Source of the DNA: Geminicoccus sp035556675
GTDB taxonomy: Bacteria > Pseudomonadota > Alphaproteobacteria > Geminicoccales > Geminicoccaceae
Direction of reading: 5' to 3'
NCBI RefSeq assembly: GCF_035556675.1
Contig: NZ_DATMFZ010000231.1
Location: forward strand, 1-8,385
DNA: 8,385 nt
Shown here: piece after piece, positions 1-6,362 of the stretch
Position numbering within the stretch: position 1 is the first letter of the stretch
Layout: every line of letters begins with the position of its first letter
Notes under the pieces: generated by a model
Database searches by the model: none
What the model saw: only the letters and a program-made list of their open reading frames with translations
What the model was told of the DNA's origin: nothing
Made by a program: the position numbers and the translations under genes

Positions 1-178
1 TCAGCCGCCTCCAGCGGAACACCATGCTCGGCGAGAGCCCGGGCTGGCGGGCCACGTAGCTGATCGACATGCCGGGCTGCATCGACTCGGCCACGAGGGC
101 CAGCTTCTGCTCGGTCGTGAAGCGGCGCCGGCGGGCAATCCTGCTGATCACCTCGATCTTCGAGAACGTGTCGGACAT
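1..178 (-). CDS. IS3-family (IS2 group) transposase OrfA, N-terminal part, cut by window edge
   Basis: The first 59 codons of a transposase OrfA read leftward from the ATG at 176-178 and run off the window without a stop. The protein starts MSDTFSKIEVISRIARRRRF and continues with TTEQKLALVAESMQPGMSIS, YVARQPGLSPSMVFRWRRL. This is the basic stretch plus helix-turn-helix found at the N-terminus of IS2 OrfA, which has the same RRRR...EK..IV..S..PGM..S.VARQ.G pattern. The family role is to bind the element's terminal inverted repeats; the DDE catalytic OrfB would lie to the left. One HTH position is Pro where relatives usually have His (ARQPG versus ARQHG), which may weaken the helix. The reading frame is otherwise open. 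The matching terminus at 222-250 supports the group assignment. Confidence 0.82.
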   Translation of the reverse strand, partial: MSDTFSKIEVISRIARRRRFTTEQKLALVAESMQPGMSISYVARQPGLSPSMVFRWRRL

Positions 179-187
179 AGGCACATG

Positions 188-205
188 CCTAGGACTACGC
201 CTAGG
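188..205. repeat. Paired CCTAGG palindromes in the IS leader
   Basis: Two copies of the 6-base palindrome CCTAGG lie at 188-193 and 200-205, separated by ACTACG, just upstream of the OrfA start codon. Together they form an inverted repeat that could bind a dimeric protein or fold into a small hairpin over the OrfA translation start. No function can be assigned from sequence alone. Confidence 0.35.
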
Positions 206-221
206 CCCTCCGGCTGATGCC

Positions 222-250
222 GGTGTCCGGTCGAAATGGGGGGCACTTCA
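222..250 (-). repeat. Terminal inverted repeat of the IS2-group element
   Basis: Read on the minus strand from 250 inward, the sequence goes TGAAGTGCCCCCC, then ATTTCGACC, then GGACACC. The E. coli IS2 terminus, recalled from memory, has the same layout: TG.CCCCC, then TC..CC.GACA.CC. Position 250 is therefore the probable transposon/target boundary. Only one end is visible, so the repeat partner cannot be checked here. Confidence 0.6.
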
Positions 251-1032
251 CGGCAGGACTAGCCGTTTCGCGGCAGTCTCCAGAGCGCAAGGCCGAGGCT
301 AGAGAACGGATCGCCGGAGCCGCGGCCGATCTCAACGCACGTGGGATGCGGGTGTTCGTCCGCATCAACAGCGCGACAGAGCTGGCACGGCAGGACGTAG
401 TGGCTTCGGTCGGGAAGGCGGTGTTCGGCCTCGTGGTACCGAAGGTCGATACGCCGGCCCAACTCGCGGAGCACGAGGCCCAGATCGCGCGCGCCGAAGC
501 GGATGCCGGCCTCATCGAAGGTCGTACCCGCCTGATTGCGCTCCTCGAGACGCCGAAGAGCATCTTCCATGCTCTCTCGATCGCGGAAAGCTCCAGCCGC
601 CTGATCGCAATCGGCTTCGGTGTGGAAGACTATGCAGCCACAATCGGACTGCCCCCGGAACCCCAGTCGATGGCCTTCGCCGCACAGACTGTCGCCACGG
701 CTGCTCATGCCGCTGGAATCGAGGCGATCGGCCTTCCCGGCAGCATCGCGGAATTTCGCGACATGGACGCGTTGCGCCGGATCGCCCTGATGGCGCGGCA
801 GCTGGGCTTCACCGGATCGGGATGCATCCATCCTGCCCAGGTGCCGATCTTCAACGAAGCGTTCGGTGTCTCGGAGCAGGAAGCTGCCGAAGCCAAGGAA
901 GTGATCGAAGCCTATGAGCGCGCTCGCATAGAAGGGTTGGGCGCCATCGCCATCCGCGGCCGCGTGATCGATATCCCCATCTATGAGCGGGCGATGAGGA
1001 CGATCCAGCGGGCAGAGCATTCTGCGACCTAG
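251..1032 (+). pseudogene. 5'-truncated CitE-like (HpcH/HpaI aldolase / citrate lyase beta family) gene
   Basis: The C-terminal ~260 residues of a CitE-family lyase follow the IS end and stop at TAG 1030-1032. Family features are VFVRINS (conserved Arg), LVVPKV, ALLETPKSI with the metal-binding Glu, FGVEDYAATIG with the metal-binding Asp, and the C-terminal GSGCIHPAQVPIFNEAF segment. Family enzymes cleave or condense acyl-CoA esters such as citryl-, malyl- or citramalyl-CoA; the substrate cannot be told. Relatives are usually about 280-310 residues and begin with an FVPG..P....A...GADA...DLEDAV strand. Here that segment is missing and homology starts at about SPERKAEARERI. An open frame does begin at an ATG at 217, but its first 11 residues are translated IS terminus. 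The gene is therefore probably non-functional, with its 5' part lost or displaced beyond the IS. Confidence 0.8.
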
Positions 1033-1048
1033 ATGTTTGGTTCCAGAG

Positions 1049-1060
1049 TGTAGTGCTACA
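1049..1060. repeat. Small palindrome near the left limit of the IS481 remnant
   Basis: TGTAG-TG-CTACA has 5-base arms separated by 2 bases. It lies about 17 bases past the citE stop and 30 bases before the IS481 transposase start, so it may mark the element's left terminus. No second end remains to confirm this. Confidence 0.3.
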
Positions 1061-1089
1061 ATCGAGCCACACACCTGGAAGGACGTGCT

Positions 1090-1545
1090 ATGGATCAGGT
1101 TCTTCACCGCCGCGCCACGACGACAAAGGGCGGCTCGTCGGGCGATCCAGGCTGTTGAAGCGAGCGTAAGGGCACTGGCCAAGCGCTACGGCATCAGCCC
1201 GACCACCGTGCAGAAGTAGTGCTTTGCGGACCTGCAGCACCGATGCCCCAATGGGACCGAAGCCACCCCGCTCCACCGTGCTGGACGCCGAGGACGAGGC
1301 GGTCGTCGTCGCGTTGCGGCACTACACGCCCCTGCCGCTCGACGACTGGCTCTACGCCCTGCAGCCGACCCTGCCGCACCTGGCCCGCTCGTCGCTGCAT
1401 CGCTGCTTGGCAGCGGCCTGCCGGCTTTATCGACATCCCTCCGGGGGATCGCTCCCGGTTCAAGAGCTACCCGATCGGCTTCTTTCACCTCGACATCGCC
1501 GCGGTCATACCGAGCAGGGCCACCTCTATCTGTTCGTCACCATCA
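1090..1545 (+). pseudogene. IS481-family transposase remnant, frameshifted and 3'-truncated
   Basis: Start ATG 1090 is preceded by GGAAGGA. Pieces of one transposase follow in changing frames: MDQVLHRRATTTK; then AARRAIQAVEASVRALAKRY and GISPTTVQK; then GPKPPRSTVLDAEDEAVVVA and PLPLDDWLYALQPTLPHLAR, SSLHRC; then FKSYPIGFFHLDIAAV; then HLYLFVTI. This order matches an IS481-type integrase: N-terminal HTH, then the DDE core, whose first catalytic Asp is in FHLDIA. At least four frame changes (near 1130, 1220-1240, 1410-1440 and 1505-1520) and an in-frame TAG at 1217-1219 break it. Homology ends at about 1545, so the remaining catalytic residues are absent. This is a dead fragment, cut where the neighbouring IS5 remnant begins. 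Confidence 0.8.
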
Positions 1546-1585
1546 GCTGTCGGCAGGCGGCTGATCCGAACTCCCGAGGAGACCG

Positions 1586-2161
1586 GGCCAGCAGCGCGTC
1601 CGCAGCAATGCTCTCCCCGATGTCGGCGGTGGTGAGGATCGCCTTGCGGATCAGGTCGGCCCCCTGATCCACCGCCAGATGGGCCCTGTAGCCGAAGAAG
1701 CTGCGTTGCCCTCGACGGCTGAAGCCGGCTGTCGGATCGCGTTCCGACACCTCGTCCTCGCGCATGGGTGCCCGCTTCACGTCCGCCTCCACCAGCGTCG
1801 CATCGATCATCGTGCCGGCCTTATCACCAGGCCGCACTGTTCCGACTGCGCGTTCAGCGCGTCGCACACCGCTTCCGCCAGATTCGCCTCGGCAAGATCG
1901 ATCCGAAAGCGCGACAAGGTCGTCGCATCCGGCACCGCGTCCTCCAGCCTCAGGCCACAACAGCGCCGGAAGCTCAGCCGGTCGGAAGGCCTCTTCGAGA
2001 TCACGACCGGACAGCCGGTACCACTGCTGCAGGAGCAGGGCCTGGAGCTGCACCAAGAGCGGGTACGCCGGCCGTCCCGTAAGTGCCCGACGCATCGGCC
2101 CCAACAGCGCCTATTGCCTGCATCATGCCCAAGCACGATCGCTCAACTCATCAAAGAACAT
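1586..2161 (-). pseudogene. IS5-family transposase remnant, frameshifted and C-terminally truncated
   Basis: Read leftward, the order is RRALTGRPAYPLLVQLQALL, LQQWYRLSGRDLEEAF, then (frame change near 1995) SDRLSFRRCCGLRLEDAVPD and ATTLSRFRIDLAEANLAEAV, then (frame change near 1822) MIDATLVEADVKRAPMREDE, VSERDPTAGFSRRGQRSFFG and YRAHLAVDQGADLIRKAILT, ADIGESIAADAL. These are the DUF772 region and first half of the DDE domain of an IS5-type transposase; the first catalytic Asp is in IDATLV. The second frame change looks like loss of one A in the run at LVI(K)AGT. The protein stops matching after ADAL at about 1586, so the later catalytic residues are gone. A possible start ATG at 2159-2161 gives MFFDELSDRAWA then a stop. 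That opening resembles a different IS5 subgroup (DUF4096), so its link to the rest is unsure. Confidence 0.78.
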
Positions 2162-2303
2162 GATAACCATCAAGCGCAATCAATGAAGATTCGTTTTCAA
2201 TCATCGACGCGCCTACCGAATGAAATACCATCGGCGTATCCGCTAATACAAAACACAATACGCTTCAGTTGCAAGAATAATTCTGCCGACCCAGGCTCAT
2301 CGA
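2162..2303. other. A+T-richer intergenic spacer downstream of flagellin
   Basis: This 142-base stretch is clearly richer in A and T than everything around it and has no convincing ORF. It lies between the flagellin stop and the IS5 remnant. I saw no strong hairpin followed by a T-run that would serve as a flagellin terminator. The only paired arms are weak: GCGTAT 2234-2239 with ATACGC 2258-2263, an 18-base loop. It could be remnant IS flank or the original flagellin 3' region. Confidence 0.45.
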
Positions 2304-3455
2304 TCACTGCAGCAACTTCAGGAGATTCTGTGGCATCTGATTAGCCTGTGCCAGCATCGAAACGCCGGCCTGGGTCAGGATCTGCAAGGATGTAAACTTG
2401 GTCATCTCGGCAGCCATGTCGACGTCCAACAAGGTGGAGCGTGCCGCGTCGAGATTCTCCACGCTGGTGGCGAGGTTGGCCGAGGCGAACTCGAAGCGGG
2501 CCATCATCGCACCCATGTTGGCACGTGCGGCGTTAAGGCCGGAGATCGCCCCGTCCAGCGCGTTGCCAGCCGCGACCGAACTGGCGGTATCGGCCACGCT
2601 CGTCCCGGTGAGGCCGAGGCTGGTGGGACGTACGTCATCGATGTTGACAACGATCGTGTCCCCGGACGACACGCCGACCTGGAAGCTCAGGCTGTCGCTG
2701 CCGGCCACTTCGAATTGGCTTGCCGTGCCGGCCGCGAAGGCCGCGCTGAAGTCGAAGTTGCTCAGGCTGATCTCGATGCCGGCATGCTCGAACGAGATGC
2801 GCCCTTCATAGACCACCGCGTTCGAGGCGTGAGTGAACTGCACCGTGTCGGAGACCGTGCCGTTCGCGAGGGTGAACTGCCCAAGACTGGAGCCGGCGGT
2901 GTAGTCATAGGAAAGCTGCCACGTGCCCACGGCGGCGTTACCCGACAGCCGTGCCGTGATCCCGTTCGCGTAGGTGCTGGCAGGATTGAACAGGGTGTCG
3001 GTCACGCCACCCAGATCAATGCTCTTGCCCGAAGCGCCATTTAATAGTTGGGCACCATTGAACTTGGTCTGACTGGCGATATTGCCTACCTCGCCGACCA
3101 GTTCCTGATACTCCAGGTCGAGAAAGGAGCGCTCACTGTCGGTGAGTGAGCCGGACTGTGCCTGTACCGCGAGCGACTTCATCCGCAGCAGAATATCCGA
3201 GATCTTGGCAAGACCTCCGTCTGCGACCTGAAGGAGGCTCGAGGCCTGCGCGGTGTTGACCGCTGCCTGACGCAGGGCCGCGACATCGGCACGGATCTTC
3301 GTGCCGACCGCGAGCGAGGCGGCGTCGTCGGACGCCTTCACGATGCGCGAGCCGCTGGAGAGCTTAGCCAAGGAGTTGCTGGCCTGCGCCGAATTACTAT
3401 TGAGATAGCGCAGGGCAGTATTGGCCGCGGTATTGGTCGTTCCAGTAAGAGGCAT
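2304..3455 (-). CDS. Flagellin
   Basis: A complete 383-residue flagellin, the secreted subunit of the flagellar filament. Residues about 1-145 are the N-terminal D0/D1 helices, with the hallmark SLAKLSSGSRIVKASDDAAS and SLLQVADGGLAKISDILLRM. Residues about 150-290 form a variable, Ser/Thr-rich surface domain. Residues about 300-383 are the C-terminal D1/D0 helices, ending in ILTQAGVSMLAQANQMPQNL and LKLLQ. No Cys is present, as is usual for flagellins. The ATG at 3453-3455 is preceded by AGGAGA with 5 bases between, which fixes the start. It follows the methyltransferase by about 100 bases containing a sigma-54-like promoter, so it is probably transcribed on its own. The upstream GT41 and methyltransferase make it the probable modification target. 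The gene name (fliC, fla, flj) cannot be settled from one copy. Confidence 0.97.
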   Translation of the reverse strand: MPLTGTTNTAANTALRYLNSNSAQASNSLAKLSSGSRIVKASDDAASLAVGTKIRADVAALRQAAVNTAQASSLLQVADGGLAKISDILLRMKSLAVQAQSGSLTDSERSFLDLEYQELVGEVGNIASQTKFNGAQLLNGASGKSIDLGGVTDTLFNPASTYANGITARLSGNAAVGTWQLSYDYTAGSSLGQFTLANGTVSDTVQFTHASNAVVYEGRISFEHAGIEISLSNFDFSAAFAAGTASQFEVAGSDSLSFQVGVSSGDTIVVNIDDVRPTSLGLTGTSVADTASSVAAGNALDGAISGLNAARANMGAMMARFEFASANLATSVENLDAARSTLLDVDMAAEMTKFTSLQILTQAGVSMLAQANQMPQNLLKLLQ

Positions 3456-3460
3456 GTTCG

Positions 3461-3468
3461 TCTCCTGT
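3461..3468 (-). promoter_or_regulatory. Flagellin ribosome binding site with CsrA-like ACAGGA motif
   Basis: The minus strand reads ACAGGAGA, 5 bases before the flagellin ATG. AGGAGA is a strong Shine-Dalgarno. ACAGGA also matches the core of the CsrA/RsmA site (ACARGGA) less one base. In FliW-containing bacteria CsrA blocks flagellin translation by binding over the Shine-Dalgarno, and FliW is encoded 2.9 kb upstream here. The CsrA reading is inference; the ribosome binding site itself is clear. Confidence 0.6.
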
Positions 3469-3478
3469 CTCGATGTCG

Positions 3479-3492
3479 CCGCCGGACGGCGG
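3479..3492 (-). promoter_or_regulatory. Small perfect hairpin in the flagellin mRNA leader
   Basis: The minus strand reads CCGCCG-TC-CGGCGG, a perfect 6-bp inverted repeat. With transcription from the predicted sigma-54 promoter starting near 3497, it would sit at the extreme 5' end of the roughly 42-base leader. Such a position suits mRNA stabilisation or a leader-binding regulator. The 2-base loop is too tight unless the outer loop pair opens. Confidence 0.4.
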
Positions 3493-3507
3493 AAAGGTTA
3501 TCGTATC

Positions 3508-3523
3508 GGCAAGGTTAATGCCG
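3508..3523 (-). promoter_or_regulatory. Candidate sigma-54 (-24/-12) promoter of flagellin
   Basis: On the minus strand, CGGCAT-TAACC-TTGCC preserves the invariant GG-N10-GC (GG at 3521-3520 and GC at 3510-3509) and most of the TGGCAC-N5-TTGCA consensus. It lies about 54 bases before the flagellin ATG, giving a leader of about 42 bases. Sigma-54 control of late flagellar genes is established in several alphaproteobacteria. A sigma-28-like -10 (GCCGATAC) overlaps it but lacks a TAAA-type -35 at the right distance. Confidence 0.6.
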
Positions 3524-3554
3524 CGCCGTGCAGCCCTTGCGCCTGCTGGTGTGG

Positions 3555-4175
3555 TCAGGTGCTGGCGACCACGTTCAGGCTGATCGGGTGCCCAAACAGG
3601 ACGAGGCGGCTCGTGTCGTCGAACAGGTCATGCGAAGCGACCCGCCGGACGTCGCGAAAGCCATACTTGGCAAGGAAGTAGGTGAGGAACTGAAAGGTGA
3701 ATCCGACCTTGTGGAAATCGTGCGTGTCCATCTGGCCGCCATAGATGATCCGCATGACATGGAAGCGAGCCTCCGGGCTGAGCGCCGGATGCACGAACAT
3801 GCGGCATAGGACCTCCAGGTCTGGAACGCTGATGCGCAACGTGCCACCAGGCCGTAGGACCCGCCGAATGCCCGCCATGACCTGCGGCAGTTCCTCCTGG
3901 TAGCCGAGATGCTCGAACACGTGCGAAGCGTATATCTCGGCGACCGATCCATCGGCGAAGCCGGTGAGGTCCGTGCAACTGCCGACGAAGTCCACATGCG
4001 GGCCGGGCTGAATGTTGAGGATCTTCCAGCCAGCTTTGGGCTCCACGCCGCCGATGTGCAGCCTGATTTCCTGAGATTGGCCTGCCGGTGCTCCGAGTTG
4101 GGCCGCCTCGCTGGAAAGCATCGTAGCGGCTGGAAGGACAGGGCATTCCGGGTAGTCCGGCGAGTATGAGTTCAT
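3555..4175 (-). CDS. Class I SAM-dependent methyltransferase of the flagellin/glycosylation cluster
   Basis: A 206-residue small methyltransferase with a Methyltransf_11-like core. Visible motifs are RLHIGGVEPKAGWKILNIQP (residues 38-57), an acidic strand PHVDFVGSCTDL (59-70), EIYASHVFEHL (80-90, the post-motif-II DEIxxxHVLEH signature) and GIRRVLRPGGTLRISVPDLE (102-121). Instead of the usual E/DxGxGxG SAM loop it has LHIGG...GW, a variant known in predicted methyltransferases of polysaccharide and flagellar clusters. The ATG at 4173-4175 has AGGAG 8-9 bases upstream. It starts 18 bases after the GT41 gene, so the two are probably co-transcribed, and it ends just before the flagellin promoter. 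The acceptor is unknown; a sugar on flagellin or a nucleotide-sugar precursor fits the context, and protein methylation is possible. No signal peptide or membrane segment, so cytoplasmic. Confidence 0.85.
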   Translation of the reverse strand: MNSYSPDYPECPVLPAATMLSSEAAQLGAPAGQSQEIRLHIGGVEPKAGWKILNIQPGPHVDFVGSCTDLTGFADGSVAEIYASHVFEHLGYQEELPQVMAGIRRVLRPGGTLRISVPDLEVLCRMFVHPALSPEARFHVMRIIYGGQMDTHDFHKVGFTFQFLTYFLAKYGFRDVRRVASHDLFDDTSRLVLFGHPISLNVVAST

Positions 4176-4193
4176 GGCCTGGGCTCCTGCGCT

Positions 4194-6347
4194 TCAAGTC
4201 GCCGCACGGGTGGGGATCCCGCAATAGCGGTGCCACATGGTTCGAAAGGCGGCAGTCATGTGCCGACCGAGATCGGCTTGATCCATCAATGGACTGGCCA
4301 ACATCTCGCTGCGCAGCATCTGGCGCATGCCGGCGAGCAGATCCCTGGTGCTCGCGAGCTGGGTCGCGGTGAGCAGATAGTCATCTGCTGACCGAGCGAC
4401 GCACGAGTGCAGGCCGATGCTGTGCAGGATCGATGCGCCCACCCTCGCCACGTGTGTGTCACCGGCGAGCGTGACCACCGGGACGCCCATCCACAGAGCT
4501 TCACAGGTCGTAGTCGTGCCACCGTAGGGGAAGGTATCGAGTGCTACGTCGATCCGGCCATAGGTCGCCAGATGGCTGGCGCGGCCATGCGTCCGCGGCA
4601 GGAGCTCGATCCGCTCCGGCGCGATCCTCCGGCCGCTGAAGGCTTGGCGCACCTTCTCCTGCACCACCGGATCATGGCTCATGTGGTGCTTGAGCAGGAG
4701 GCGAGAGCCTTCGACGCGCTGCAGGATCCTGGCCCACAGCTCGAACACGCTCTCATTCAGCTTGGCCATGTTGTTGAACGAGCCGAACGTGACGAAGCCG
4801 TTCTTGACGCAGGGCGGCTCTACGATTCCGGGAAACTCGACCGGCTCGTAGGTGAGGAAACAGCGGTCCAGTCGCAGCAATTGCTCCACCGCATAGGCGT
4901 CGGCACCAGCCGGATCGGTGACTTCGTCCACGATGCGCCAGTCGACCGCCGGCATGCCGGTGGTGTTGGGATAGCCCAGATAGGTGGCCTGAACCGGCGC
5001 CGGGCGCCGTGCCAGCACGAGCAGCCGGCTGTCGGAGGTGTGCCCCGCTAGATCGACGAGGATATCGATGCAATCGTCGCGTATGCGTCTGGCGATCTCG
5101 TCGTCGGCGATGCCCCAGACATCGCGCCAATGGTCGGCAGCCTGCTTCAGTGCCGCAGTCATGGCGTCGGCCGTGTCGACATAGGCATAGCAGAATGTCT
5201 CGATCTGGGTCTGGTCGAGATGCCGCAGCAGCGGCAGGAAGAAATAGGCGACCGAGTGACCACGCAGGTCCGGTGAAAGAAAGCCCACCCGCAAGCGACG
5301 GTGTGGATCGCGGTCGGTGTCCGCCTTGCGGTTGCGCAGCACATGGGGCAGGGCAAACCGCCTGCCCCAGCGCTCATGCTCGGCCCGAACCTGCAACGGA
5401 TCCAGGTCCGGGCAGTAGTTCAAGTCAAAGACCAGCGTGGAATGCTCGGCTGCCTGCGCATTGGGACGGCTGATGCCCTGGCGCAACAGCTCGATCCCCT
5501 GCTCATGCATGCCGCGCTGGACCAGGAGGTGGCCGAGCATGGAATGGGCATTGGAGGGAGCGGGGCGGACCGTCAGGTAGTGCCGCAGCAACAGCTCGGC
5601 CTCTTCCGCCTTGCGAGTCCGCACGCACGCATAACCCAGCCAGCGGAGCAGCTCGACTGCGCCGGGATCCAGCTCCCGGGCACGCCGAAAGGCCTGCTCT
5701 GCCTCGTCCGCCCGGCCCCGCGCCATCGAGAGATGGCCCAGATTGTACCAGACCTCGTAGCTCTTCGGTGCCAGTTCCTGCGCGCGTCGCAGGTGTGGCT
5801 CGGCCTCAATGTAGCGTCCAAGACCGATGAGCGCACCGGCCAGGTTCGCAAGGCCCGTCGGATGGTTCGGATCCAATTCCAGAGCATCGCGCGCTGCAGC
5901 TTCCGCAGCGTCGTAGCGCTGCAGCGATGCTAGCACCCCGGCGAGATTGGCGGGAGCGTCCGCGAAGGTCGCGTCGCGTCGGATTGCCTCGGAAAAGGCC
6001 TTGAGCGCCACCTGCATGCGGCCGCTCCGGTTCAGCAGATTGCCGAGGTTGGACCAGAAGCGGGCCCGCTCCGGGCGGAGCGCGATGGACTGGCGTACCA
6101 GCCGTTCTCCCTTGGCCACGTCGCCCAGCGCTGCCAATGCCATGCCCAGCAGATGGACGGCATCTGCCTGCTCGGGATCGGTGCGCAGGACCTGACGATA
6201 GAGATCACGCGCCGCGGCATAGTCCATGGCACGATGACGCTCCGCCGCCGCGAGGAGCAGGGCCTGGGCCGCAGAGCGACGGCCGTCGACCGCCGCATGG
6301 CCGGCGGGAAGTACCGCCTGGGACGAGAGCATGGTATTGCCAGGCAT
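4194..6347 (-). CDS. TPR protein with GT41 (OGT/SPINDLY-like) glycosyltransferase domain, probable flagellin glycosyltransferase
   Basis: With the chosen start this is 717 residues. Residues about 25-300 are roughly eight tandem 34-residue TPRs (for example YEVWYNLGHLSMARGRADEA and EQAFRRARELDP). Residues about 350-705 are a GT41 catalytic region: RVGFLSPDLRGHSVAYFF with the family His near 364, DLAGHTSDSRL, APVQATYLGYPNTTG, FGSFNNMAKLNES with the nucleotide-contacting Lys at about 529, and DVALDTFPYGGTTTTCEALW, MGVPVVTL. GT41 enzymes transfer a sugar from a nucleotide sugar to Ser/Thr of proteins, with the TPRs holding the substrate. The ATG at 6345-6347 has AGGA 7 bases upstream. A GTG at 6360-6362, directly after the fliW stop, would add 5 residues but has no Shine-Dalgarno. 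It lies 15 bases after fliW and 18 before the methyltransferase, in a cluster ending in flagellin, so flagellin is the inferred acceptor. The donor sugar is unknown. Confidence 0.9.
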   Translation of the reverse strand: MPGNTMLSSQAVLPAGHAAVDGRRSAAQALLLAAAERHRAMDYAAARDLYRQVLRTDPEQADAVHLLGMALAALGDVAKGERLVRQSIALRPERARFWSNLGNLLNRSGRMQVALKAFSEAIRRDATFADAPANLAGVLASLQRYDAAEAAARDALELDPNHPTGLANLAGALIGLGRYIEAEPHLRRAQELAPKSYEVWYNLGHLSMARGRADEAEQAFRRARELDPGAVELLRWLGYACVRTRKAEEAELLLRHYLTVRPAPSNAHSMLGHLLVQRGMHEQGIELLRQGISRPNAQAAEHSTLVFDLNYCPDLDPLQVRAEHERWGRRFALPHVLRNRKADTDRDPHRRLRVGFLSPDLRGHSVAYFFLPLLRHLDQTQIETFCYAYVDTADAMTAALKQAADHWRDVWGIADDEIARRIRDDCIDILVDLAGHTSDSRLLVLARRPAPVQATYLGYPNTTGMPAVDWRIVDEVTDPAGADAYAVEQLLRLDRCFLTYEPVEFPGIVEPPCVKNGFVTFGSFNNMAKLNESVFELWARILQRVEGSRLLLKHHMSHDPVVQEKVRQAFSGRRIAPERIELLPRTHGRASHLATYGRIDVALDTFPYGGTTTTCEALWMGVPVVTLAGDTHVARVGASILHSIGLHSCVARSADDYLLTATQLASTRDLLAGMRQMLRSEMLASPLMDQADLGRHMTAAFRTMWHRYCGIPTRAAT

Positions 6348-6362
6348 GATCCGATCCTGCAC

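Larger units (their letters stand above)
1..250 (-). mobile_element. 5' end of an IS2-group (IS3 family) insertion sequence
   Basis: The element reads leftward from its outer end at 250, through a roughly 70-base non-coding leader, into OrfA, and leaves the window at position 1. The outer limit is placed at 250 because the minus strand there begins TGAAGTGCCCCCC, resembling the IS2 left end (TAGACTGGCCCCC). Beyond 250 the sequence becomes coding for an unrelated CitE-like enzyme. The other end and any target duplication lie outside the window, so completeness cannot be judged. Confidence 0.7.

Noticed and set aside
259..1182. Long open frame on - opposite the CitE-like gene (307 codons)
   Set aside because: It mirrors the CitE-like frame in GC-rich DNA, has no family motifs, and the + frame carries clear catalytic residues.
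1..2161. A single composite transposon or genomic island bounded by IS copies
   Set aside because: The three left-side elements are of different families and mostly dead; no matching flanking copy is seen in the window.
3495..3530. Sigma-28 promoter for flagellin
   Set aside because: GCCGATAC resembles the -10, but no TAAA-type -35 stands 11 bases upstream; the sigma-54 reading fits both elements.
4407..5473. Overlapping + frames (214 and 154 codons) inside the GT41 gene
   Set aside because: Shadows of the GT41 catalytic domain, whose motifs on - are unambiguous.
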